A DNA stretch of 64,000 bases from Pseudomonas brenneri (GTDB lineage: Bacteria; Pseudomonadota; Gammaproteobacteria; Pseudomonadales; Pseudomonadaceae). The notes under the pieces were generated by a model, which was not told the DNA's origin, did no database searches, and saw only the letters and a list, made by a program, of their open reading frames with translations. The translations under genes were made by a program, and so were the position numbers. The stretch lies in assembly GCF_007858285.1 (NCBI RefSeq), contig NZ_VFIL01000019.1, forward strand, positions 1-64,000. The letters run 5' to 3'. This document shows, one piece after another, positions 9,607 through 16,526 of the stretch (positions are counted from its first letter, which is position 1; the number at the start of each line of letters is the position of its first letter).

Positions 9607-10590
9607 TTACAGTTGGTCGGCAGAAAAGCCTTCGGCCATCGCCACAATCACCTTGCGCTTGCCCTCGAAGGGCGCGCGTGCGTGAGCCGCAAGCATATTG
9701 TCGAGCATCAGCACATCACCCGACTGCCAGGGGAAGCTGATCATGCAGTCGTCGAGCACCGCGCGAATCTCATTGAGCACCTCGTCTTCAATGGCCGAGC
9801 CATCGCCGTAATAGACATTACGCGGTAAATCTTCCTCATCAACGATGTCCAGCAGCGATTCACGCACCTCCGGTTGCAGGTTGGAAATATGGAACAGGTG
9901 CGCCTGGTTGAACCAGACCATCTCGCCCGTGCGCGGATGGCGAGCCACCGCCTGGCAGGTCTGGCGGGTACGCAACTCGCCATCGTCCTTCCACTCGCAG
10001 ACAATTGCGTGCGCCTTGCAGTACGCCTCGGCGACTGCCCGGTCCTCGGTATTGAACACCTGCTCCCAAGCCACATCCAGGCCGTTGCCGAAGTTGCGGA
10101 CATACATCAGGCCCTTGCTGACGAAACGCTCGCGGATATAGGCCGGGATACGCTTGTAGACCTCACGACTGTCGGCAATCGGCGTCTCGCCCCCCGACTG
10201 CGCGGCGATCATGCTGTAGAACCAGATTCTCATTGGCCAATCACGGGAGTAGGCCTGCTCATTGTGCAGCGGAATACTCTGGTGCGCCGGATACTCGGTG
10301 GAGGTGTACACCCCCTGCGTGACACTGCTTCGCGGGGTCGAGCCAAACTCGTAGCTCAACAAGGGATGACCAAAACTGGCTGCAAACTCGCGAAACTGTT
10401 CGGCACCCTCCAGGGTAAACCCGCGAAACAGAATCCCACCGTCGCGCAACAAGTGTTCATCCACCAACGCGCTGAGTTCTTCAAACACCGCCAGCAGGCT
10501 GGTGCCTGGCTCAGTGGCCTCGACCAGCAGCGGCAAACGCCCCTGCCCTGCCCGTAACGGACCAACGGAAAATCCCAAGGCAACACCCAT
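9607..10590 (-). CDS. SyrP-like Fe(II)/2-oxoglutarate beta-hydroxylase (TauD family)
   Basis: A 327-residue TauD/SyrP-family dioxygenase. The iron-binding facial triad is visible as H109-x-E111 (in LHNEQAY) and the distal H303 (in AAHARAPF), with R312 placed for 2-oxoglutarate. SyrP-type enzymes in siderophore clusters hydroxylate the beta-carbon of a carrier-bound Asp or His, making an iron ligand. Its place between a type II thioesterase and the pyoverdine synthetase suggests this strain's pyoverdine contains beta-hydroxy-Asp or beta-hydroxy-His. A strong ribosome site (AGGAGG) precedes the ATG. It lies 44 bp after the thioesterase gene, same strand, and is probably co-transcribed with it. 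The substrate residue cannot be settled here, because the NRPS modules that would load Asp or His are outside the window. Confidence 0.85.
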   Translation of the reverse strand: MGVALGFSVGPLRAGQGRLPLLVEATEPGTSLLAVFEELSALVDEHLLRDGGILFRGFTLEGAEQFREFAASFGHPLLSYEFGSTPRSSVTQGVYTSTEYPAHQSIPLHNEQAYSRDWPMRIWFYSMIAAQSGGETPIADSREVYKRIPAYIRERFVSKGLMYVRNFGNGLDVAWEQVFNTEDRAVAEAYCKAHAIVCEWKDDGELRTRQTCQAVARHPRTGEMVWFNQAHLFHISNLQPEVRESLLDIVDEEDLPRNVYYGDGSAIEDEVLNEIRAVLDDCMISFPWQSGDVLMLDNMLAAHARAPFEGKRKVIVAMAEGFSADQL

Positions 10591-10634
10591 GATGGGCCTC
10601 CTGTAAACAATCGATTGCGCCAGCGGGCGCGGTT

Positions 10635-11378
10635 CTAGCGAGCGAGTGCGCTCATCTGGACGTAGCGGCGATGATGCCCCTCCAAGTGTTCCTTGATGAC
10701 CCGCAGCACCCGCGCTTCATGCTCATGAATGAAGAAGTGGCCACCGGTCATCATATCCACCGAGAAGCTGCCGCCCGTCTCCTTGCTCCAGCCGATCAGT
10801 TGCTCCGTGGTGGCTTTGTCTTCCTTGCCACCCAGGACATGGACCGGGCATTTGAGCAGCGGCCGCTCCTGCGGGCGAAAACGGCCGCACAGCAAGAAGT
10901 CGGCGCGCAGTACCGGCAGGGTCAGGCTCATCAGCTCCTTGTCCGCCAGCACGGCCTCACTGGTGCCCTGGAAAGTACGCAGTTGATCAATCAACTGCTC
11001 ATCCGTCTTGGGTTCGGCAAAGTCACGATCGTAGTCACTGCGCAGGGTCGGCGCCGCCGTGCCCGAGGCAAACAGCGCCACCGGCTCCGGGCAGCCCAAG
11101 GCGCGGAACGCATGCGCCATTTCACACGCCAGCAAGGCGCCCAGGCTATGCCCGAACAGCGCATAAGGCGCCTCAAGCGACGGCTTGTGCTCCACAGCCA
11201 ATTGGCGCGCCAGGGTGCGCATGTCAGTTTGCAGAGGTTCATCAAAACGTGCGCCACGGCCCGGCAGCTCCACTGGCTGCACGTGCAGCCATTCCGGCAG
11301 TTTGCGCCGCCACCGACTGTAGACCATGGCGCTGGCGCCGGAGTACGGCAAGCACAGCAGTGTCAGCTTGGTCACCAC
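10635..11378 (-). CDS. pvdG: type II thioesterase, PvdG-like
   Basis: A 247-residue alpha/beta-hydrolase of the external (type II) thioesterase family. It shows the GHSLG nucleophile elbow (Ser78), an N-terminal LPYSGAS oxyanion segment and a C-terminal GGHFF catalytic histidine. Such enzymes clear mis-primed or stalled acyl groups from NRPS carrier domains. PvdG is the pyoverdine member. The start is a GTG (GTG-GTG pair at 11378/11375) preceded by GGGGT; no ATG fits. It is the first gene of a probable two-gene transcript with the beta-hydroxylase, with a PvdS-type promoter candidate 31 bp upstream. The family is certain; the pvdG name rests on context and size. Confidence 0.85.
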   Translation of the reverse strand: MVTKLTLLCLPYSGASAMVYSRWRRKLPEWLHVQPVELPGRGARFDEPLQTDMRTLARQLAVEHKPSLEAPYALFGHSLGALLACEMAHAFRALGCPEPVALFASGTAAPTLRSDYDRDFAEPKTDEQLIDQLRTFQGTSEAVLADKELMSLTLPVLRADFLLCGRFRPQERPLLKCPVHVLGGKEDKATTEQLIGWSKETGGSFSVDMMTGGHFFIHEHEARVLRVIKEHLEGHHRRYVQMSALAR

Positions 11379-11408
11379 GTTTACCCCAATCTATTACGTG
11401 TAAAAGGA

Positions 11409-11433
11409 ACGGATGAAGGCCTGGGCAAATTAG
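11409..11433 (-). promoter_or_regulatory. candidate PvdS promoter of thioesterase/hydroxylase transcript
   Basis: Minus strand: CTAAT, 17 bases, CGT. The segment CTAATTTGCCC closely matches CTAATTTTCCC in the promoter candidate of the NRPS gene. One base longer and one base off the TAAAT-N16-CGT consensus, so only moderately supported. Confidence 0.45.
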
Positions 11434-11464
11434 GGTCACGCCAGACCACCCGCAACATCATGTA

Positions 11465-11488
11465 TAAATTTCATGCAGCAGCGCTCGT
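11465..11488 (+). promoter_or_regulatory. PvdS iron-starvation box upstream of the SCP2-JmjC gene
   Basis: Exact TAAAT-N16-CGT match (TAAAT 11465-11469, CGT 11486-11488), 40 bp before the GTG start at 11529. It places this gene in the PvdS regulon and excludes the in-frame ATG at 11460, which would lie upstream of the promoter. Confidence 0.85.
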
Positions 11489-11528
11489 TCCCTTGTTCAG
11501 ATCAATAACCCATACAAGAGGGATCGCC

Positions 11529-12662
11529 GTGGATTTGCAGACCATTCTGACCAAGCTGTTCGCCAATGCCGGCGCCGTCGGCATTGAAGGTGTCTTTCAA
11601 TTCGCATTCGCACCCGAACAGGCATTCTGGTCCGAGGTCAAAACCCACAGCCGCACAGAACGTGGCCGCCACGCCCACCCCGACGTGACCATCGAGGTGA
11701 CGGAGCGGGACTTTCTCGGGATCATGGGGGGCATGGTCAACGTCGAAGAGCTGTTTGCCAGCGGACGCCTGAAAATCAGCGGCAATATGGGCCTGGCCAC
11801 GATGCTGCCACAGATCATCGACCATGCGCGCCAGGGTGGCGCCAAGGCGGAAAAGGTCGATAAGAACAAGCGCTACCCGACGCCGGCGCGCTTGAGCGAG
11901 CGAATTTCAGCCAGCCTCCCGCCCCTGCGCACCGTGGAACGCCGGCCGCGCAGCGAAGTGTCCGTCAGCGAATTTCGCAGCCGTTACCTGCCCCACGGCA
12001 TTCCCTTGGTGATCAGCGATGCGCTGCAGGACTGGCCCCTGTTCAAACTCAGCCGCGAAGAATCCCTGGTGCACTTCGCCGAACTGCAAGGCATCACCCG
12101 TCACGGCGACTACGTGAAGAAGACCTTCTCCGCAGACCGCGACTTTCGCTCCACCTCCATGGCGGACTTTATTGCCTCGCTGGACACTCCCGCAGCGAAA
12201 AACGCCGACGGCACGCCGCCGGCCTACATGGGCAACAATATTCTGCCGGCACAACTGATGCAGCAGATCAAACACCCGCCCTACTTCGATCAGTCGCAGT
12301 TCATCGCGCCACGCATCTGGATCGGCCCCAAAGGCACGCTGACACCCCTGCATCGCGATGACACAGACAATATGTTTGCCCAGGTCTGGGGGCGCAAATC
12401 CTTCACCCTCGCCGCACCGCATCACCGTGAAGCGCTAGGCACCTGGTCGACGTCGCCAGAGGGCGGGCTCGACGGCTGCGAAGTCAACCCCGACGCCCCG
12501 GACTACCAACGCTTCCCGGCGTCCCGCGACGTGAACTTTCTTCGGGTGACCCTGGAGGCAGGCGACCTGTTGTTCCTGCCTGAAGGCTGGTTCCATCAAG
12601 TGGAGTCTGTCTCCACCTCGCTGTCCGTGAATTTCTGGGTCAACTCCGGGCGCGGCTGGTAA
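11529..12662 (+). CDS. SCP2 sterol-carrier domain fused to JmjC/cupin-8 Fe(II) dioxygenase
   Basis: A 377-residue protein with two parts. Residues 1 to about 115 resemble an SCP2 lipid-binding domain (FAFAPEQAFW, then VTIEVTERDFLGIMGGMVN and LFASGRLKISGNMG). From about residue 135 it is a cupin-8/JmjC-like domain with an HRD metal motif (H275, D277) and a distal histidine H356 in GWFHQVES, as in Fe(II)/2-oxoglutarate hydroxylases. No signal peptide is seen, so it should act in the cytoplasm. The GTG start is preceded by AAGAGGGA and lies just after an exact PvdS box, so it should be expressed with pyoverdine under iron starvation. JmjC-type enzymes hydroxylate protein or peptide side chains; SCP2 domains bind acyl chains or lipids. 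A role on an acylated pyoverdine precursor would fit but is inference. No standard pvd name is known to me for it. Confidence 0.8.
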   Translation: MDLQTILTKLFANAGAVGIEGVFQFAFAPEQAFWSEVKTHSRTERGRHAHPDVTIEVTERDFLGIMGGMVNVEELFASGRLKISGNMGLATMLPQIIDHARQGGAKAEKVDKNKRYPTPARLSERISASLPPLRTVERRPRSEVSVSEFRSRYLPHGIPLVISDALQDWPLFKLSREESLVHFAELQGITRHGDYVKKTFSADRDFRSTSMADFIASLDTPAAKNADGTPPAYMGNNILPAQLMQQIKHPPYFDQSQFIAPRIWIGPKGTLTPLHRDDTDNMFAQVWGRKSFTLAAPHHREALGTWSTSPEGGLDGCEVNPDAPDYQRFPASRDVNFLRVTLEAGDLLFLPEGWFHQVESVSTSLSVNFWVNSGRGW

Positions 12663-12670
12663 CACCAGAA

Positions 12671-12700
12671 CCTTGTGGGAGTTCGACAGCTCCCACAAGG
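12671..12700. terminator. short REP-derived hairpin after the SCP2-JmjC gene
   Basis: A perfect 11-base inverted repeat (CCTTGTGGGAG / CTCCCACAAGG) with an 8-base loop, 9 bp after the stop. It looks like a REPIN that lost its middle. It can serve as a transcript end; no T-run follows. Confidence 0.55.
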
Positions 12701-12741
12701 GATTGGCGGCGGATTCGGAATTTCGGTCTGGATGAAGATCA

Positions 12742-13307
12742 ATGTGGGAGCTGTCGAGCCCCAGCGAGGCTGCGATGGCGGTGGATCAGGCGACATCTTC
12801 GCTGCCTGTACCGCCGCCATCGCAGCCTCGCTAAAGCTCGACAGCTCCCACAGGGGATTGGTGGTGGATCCGGGACTTCGGTCCGGATGAAGATCAATGT
12901 GGGAGCTGTCGAGCCCCGGCGAGGCTGCGATGGCGGAGGGTCAGGCGACATCTTCAGTGCCTGTGCCGCCGCCATCGCAGCCTCGCTAAAGCTCGACAGC
13001 TCCCACAAGGGATTGGCGGCGGATTCGGAATTTCGGTCTGGATGAAGATCAATGTGGGAGCTGTCGAGCCCCAGCGAGGCTGCGATGGCGGTGGATCAGG
13101 CGACATCTTCGCTGCCTGTACCGCCGCCATCGCAGCCTCGCTGGGGCTCGACAGCTCCCACAGGGGATTGGTGGTGGATCCGGGATTTCGGTCTGGATGA
13201 AGATCAATGTGGGAGCTGTCGAGCCCCAGCGAGGCTGCGATGGCGGTGGATCAGGCGCTGATGATGCTGACTGACCTATCGCTATCGCGAGCAAGCCCGC
13301 TCCCACA
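12742..13307. repeat. tandem REPIN array, 155-bp period, about 4 units
   Basis: Non-coding. Units begin near 12742, 12897, 13052 and 13207. Each has a REP arm (GTGGGAGCTGTCGAG...GAGGCTGCGATGGCGG), a roughly 30-bp spacer, the inverted arm (CGCAGCCTCGC...CTCGACAGCTCCCAC) and a linker (about GGGATTGGNGGNGGAT...GATGAAGATCAAT). The final unit ends in a different REP arm (CTATCGCGAGCAAGCCCGCTCCCAC) that touches the pvdP stop codon. The array fills the whole space between the convergent SCP2-JmjC gene and pvdP. Confidence 0.9.
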
Positions 13308-14939
13308 TCAGTTCTGCGGCACCTTCAACACCTTCAAATGCCGCGCATACCAGGGACGCCTGGGGACCTTGCGAAACAGCTGTGTGAGCTGATCGTCATC
13401 CGCACCAAAGGTGATACGCAGCGCCAGCTTCATGGTTTCCGGATCCATCTCCACCGACTTGCCCATCTGTAATCCTGGCGTGGTGCTGCAACCGTGAGTC
13501 ACCGGGCCCAGCCAGGGATCCGCCACTTCCACCCAGTGCCCAGGCGCAAACCAAGGTACGCCATTGACTTCGAGGCGACTGACTGCGCCCGGGTGAAAAC
13601 GCTCGTGCGCGCGAAACCAGTCCTCGATACGGTCGTCGATCCAGCCATGGAAATACCAGAACACCGGGTTCACATGCGAGGAAAACGGGTCGCCGAGAAA
13701 ATCGTTTTGCGCCGCATACCACCGAGCGGCGAAGTCCGCCGGATCACGGGCAAACGGCACCGGGGCGCCGTTGGACGGGTCCCGTGGCACTGAGGCCCAG
13801 CGCATGTGCAACCAATCGTGCAGACCCAGCTCTACCTCCGAACCAAACTGCCCCAGGGTGAGCTTGGCCAGATAGCGCGGGTCGCGATACTGCGATTCCC
13901 AGACCTGGAAATTACTGTGGTAGGTCTCAGTCGTCTTGATGTCACTGACCCACTGGGTGTAATCACTGTCACCACTGGCCAGCCAGGTTGGCGGCAGCGC
14001 AAAACCGTCATGGTTGTCGAAGTAGCGGGCAAAGCCCTGGCGATCACGCTCAAGCTCTGGCTGCGGCGCGGGGAAGCGCGGCCAGGACGGCAGATCCTGC
14101 ATCGAGCGCGCCGTGCCCAGCATGTGCCGATGCATGAAAAAGAAGTCGATGCCTGAACCGTTGCGGTCTTTGCGCGGACCACGGGCATCTCGCTCCTGAT
14201 CCCGCGGCCCGGGCTGCCAGCCAATACCGCGCAAGGCATCGCGCTTGTCTTCAGCGAGCTTGTGCCACTGATCGCGAGAGGCGTGCCAGAGCTGGTGGAA
14301 CAGGCGATGCTCTGGCGCGATCAGCCAGGCCATCAATGCCTGATTCAAGCCAATACGCTCCCGAGCCTCGGGAAACAGTTGTTTGGTGGCAACAAAACGA
14401 CTGTCCAGTTCGGGCAGCGCCAACGGTCGATCCAGACGCAGGATTTGCCCGCTGAGGGTGCCGCTGCCGGCATTGCCGAAATCTGCCCAGACCTCATCCA
14501 ACGTCATTTTGAGCTCATAAGCCGGCACGCCACCAGGCGATTCGCGGTCTATCAGGCGCCAATACAATTCAGCGCCATTACCCGACACCAAATCACCCAT
14601 CACCTGATAACGCGGCTCAGCATCGGCACGCAACCGTTCGCCAGTATCAAGATAACCACGCAACCCGCGCCCACGCGGGGCAATATCAAGAAACAACTCC
14701 AACCCCTCAAGCGGCAGGCCGTGGAGCCCGCCATCACCGCCTTCGAAACGCAGGCTCCAGACACCTCGCAGGGAATCGGCCAGGCGCTGGCCAGCCGTGT
14801 CGGCCAGATCAACCGTCGCTTCCTCCGGCGTGATCGGAAACTCTTCACGCGTCAACTCGCGATGGGCATAAAAGGCCGCAGGCACTGCGGCGCCCGTCAG
14901 CGCCAGGCCTGCGATGAACCCTCGTCGAGAAATCGTCAT
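13308..14939 (-). CDS. pvdP: PvdP, periplasmic pyoverdine tyrosinase
   Basis: Copper tyrosinase that oxidises the D-Tyr ring of ferribactin to begin chromophore formation in the periplasm. The start at 14939 gives 543 residues, the family length, with a good AGGTAGGA site and a twin-arginine signal (SRRGFIAGLALTG); the 29 extra in-frame residues upstream are not needed. Histidine clusters typical of coupled binuclear copper centres are present: HQLWHASRDQWH, FFMHRHMLG, LHDWLHMRW, and SSHVNPVFWYFHGWID near the C-terminal half. The gene is divergent from pvdM, each with its own PvdS box. A REP arm begins directly after the TGA. Confidence 0.95.
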   Translation of the reverse strand: MTISRRGFIAGLALTGAAVPAAFYAHRELTREEFPITPEEATVDLADTAGQRLADSLRGVWSLRFEGGDGGLHGLPLEGLELFLDIAPRGRGLRGYLDTGERLRADAEPRYQVMGDLVSGNGAELYWRLIDRESPGGVPAYELKMTLDEVWADFGNAGSGTLSGQILRLDRPLALPELDSRFVATKQLFPEARERIGLNQALMAWLIAPEHRLFHQLWHASRDQWHKLAEDKRDALRGIGWQPGPRDQERDARGPRKDRNGSGIDFFFMHRHMLGTARSMQDLPSWPRFPAPQPELERDRQGFARYFDNHDGFALPPTWLASGDSDYTQWVSDIKTTETYHSNFQVWESQYRDPRYLAKLTLGQFGSEVELGLHDWLHMRWASVPRDPSNGAPVPFARDPADFAARWYAAQNDFLGDPFSSHVNPVFWYFHGWIDDRIEDWFRAHERFHPGAVSRLEVNGVPWFAPGHWVEVADPWLGPVTHGCSTTPGLQMGKSVEMDPETMKLALRITFGADDDQLTQLFRKVPRRPWYARHLKVLKVPQN

Positions 14940-15012
14940 TTTCCTACCTGTATTGTCCCGCCTGGTTTGCCCGGCCGGAATCAGCCATGAAGCAGGCTTT
15001 ATCCAAGCTAGA

Positions 15013-15036
15013 ACGTTTGTTGCCACGGGAAATTTA
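15013..15036 (-). promoter_or_regulatory. PvdS iron-starvation box for pvdP
   Basis: Minus strand exact TAAAT-N16-CGT (ATTTA at 15032-15036, ACG at 15013-15015), about 75 bp upstream of pvdP. Its -35 is in mirror arrangement with the pvdM box. Confidence 0.9.
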
Positions 15037-15055
15037 CCGCCACGGGCGTGCCGCC

Positions 15056-15079
15056 TAAATTTCCCGTTCTATCGCTCGT
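15056..15079 (+). promoter_or_regulatory. PvdS iron-starvation box for pvdMNO
   Basis: Exact TAAAT-N16-CGT (TAAAT 15056-15060, CGT 15077-15079), about 60 bp before pvdM. Together with the pvdP box it forms a perfect inverted repeat, GGGAAATTTA facing TAAATTTCCC. Confidence 0.9.
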
Positions 15080-15140
15080 TCTTCCCAGATAGCAAAGGCC
15101 CTTGCGCCTGCACTTCGACGGCGAACCGACTGAGATGGCA

Positions 15141-16490
15141 ATGACAAAACCACGTTCAAGAAAGGCTCTTTACATTGGCCTGCCGCTGGCATTGGCCATT
15201 GGCGCCGGGGCAGGTTTTCTGGTCTGGGACCACTGGTTCAGGGGCAACGCCGGTTACCCGCTGGAGGTGATCAAGCAAGCCAATGAATTGCAGGATCGCT
15301 TGCTGTCCTTCGACAGTCACATCTCGGTGCCGCTGAATTTCGGCACCCACGGACACGAAGCCGACAAAGACGGCGACGGCCAGTTCGACCTGGTCAAGGC
15401 CAACCGAGGGCGCCTGTCCGGGGCCGCCCTGACTATCTTCGGCTGGCCCGAGATGTGGAACGGCGACAATGCCCCCCATCGCCCCACCGCAGGCTTTGTC
15501 GAAGAAGCGCGTAACCAGCAAGAGGTGCGCTACAAAATCATTTCCGGGATGGTCCGTGACTTCCCCAATCAGGTAGCCATTGCCTATACCCCGGACGACT
15601 TGCGACGCCTGCACGGCGAAGGCAAGTTCGCCATTTTTATCAGCATGCTCAATGCCTACCCTTTGGGTAACGACCTCAATCTGTTGGATATGTGGGCCGC
15701 ACGCGGTATGCGCATGTTCGGCTTCAGTTACATCGGCAATAACAGTTGGGCCGACTCCTCACGCCCACTGCCGTTTTTCAACGATTCCCCCGATGCTCTC
15801 AACGGCCTCTCGGACATCGGCCAACAGGCTGTGCATCGGCTCAATGACTTGGGCGTCATCATCGACGTCTCGCAGATGTCGACCAAGGCCCTGGAACAAG
15901 TCGCGCAACTGAGCCGCACACCGATGGTGGCCTCGCACTCAGCGCCACAGGCCGCGGTGGATATCCCGCGCAACCTCAGCGACAAAGAGATGCAACTGAT
16001 CAAGAACAGCGGCGGCGTGGTCCAGGTCGTTGGGTTCTCCCAATACCTGCGTCCACTGACCCAGGCCACCCAGGACAAGCTCAATAGCTTGCGCGCACGT
16101 TTCGACCTGCCGCCGTTGCCGAACCTGGCCATGGCGCTGATGCCGGGCGACCCGATCATCGCCGCCTGGCCTGAACAGAAGTTTGGCCAATACGCCAGCG
16201 GCCTGTATTCGATCCTTGAAGAAGAGCCCAAGGCCAGTCTCAAAGACTACGGCGACGCCATCGACTACACCGTACGCAAAATCGGTATCGACCACGTCGG
16301 CATTGCCTCTGACTTCAACGAAGGGGGCGGCGTCAAGGGCTGGGACAACGTGAGCGAGATTCGCAACGTGACCGCCGAACTGATTTCCCGTGGTTACTCC
16401 GAAGCCGATATCGCCAAGCTGTGGGGCGGCAACTTCCTGCGGGTCTGGGACCAGGTGCAAAAAGCCGCCCAGCCGGTGACCGACCGCTGA
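15141..16490 (+). CDS. pvdM: PvdM, membrane-anchored M19 dipeptidase-like maturation protein
   Basis: 449 residues with an N-terminal membrane anchor or signal (IGLPLALAIGAGAGFLVW) and a renal-dipeptidase (M19) fold, so periplasmic. In fluorescent pseudomonads PvdM is needed for PvdP to oxidise ferribactin. Several zinc ligands of true M19 enzymes look replaced: the HxD motif is H-I-S (SFDSHISVP), the GxEGG glutamate region reads ISMLNAY, and the first late histidine (DxSH) is DVSQ, while SHS and SDF remain. It may therefore not be a hydrolase. I chose ATG 15141 (MTKPRS) with GAG upstream; ATG 15135 is an alternative. First gene of pvdMNO, 36 bp before pvdN. Confidence 0.92.
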   Translation: MTKPRSRKALYIGLPLALAIGAGAGFLVWDHWFRGNAGYPLEVIKQANELQDRLLSFDSHISVPLNFGTHGHEADKDGDGQFDLVKANRGRLSGAALTIFGWPEMWNGDNAPHRPTAGFVEEARNQQEVRYKIISGMVRDFPNQVAIAYTPDDLRRLHGEGKFAIFISMLNAYPLGNDLNLLDMWAARGMRMFGFSYIGNNSWADSSRPLPFFNDSPDALNGLSDIGQQAVHRLNDLGVIIDVSQMSTKALEQVAQLSRTPMVASHSAPQAAVDIPRNLSDKEMQLIKNSGGVVQVVGFSQYLRPLTQATQDKLNSLRARFDLPPLPNLAMALMPGDPIIAAWPEQKFGQYASGLYSILEEEPKASLKDYGDAIDYTVRKIGIDHVGIASDFNEGGGVKGWDNVSEIRNVTAELISRGYSEADIAKLWGGNFLRVWDQVQKAAQPVTDR

Positions 16491-16526
16491 TTACCTCCCC
16501 CTTTTGCTGACAAGTGAACCGAACAC

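Noticed and set aside
10671..11528. Upstream extension of the SCP2-JmjC reading frame to 10671
   Set aside because: It runs antisense through the thioesterase gene and through the PvdS promoter; the GTG at 11529 has a ribosome site just after an exact PvdS box.
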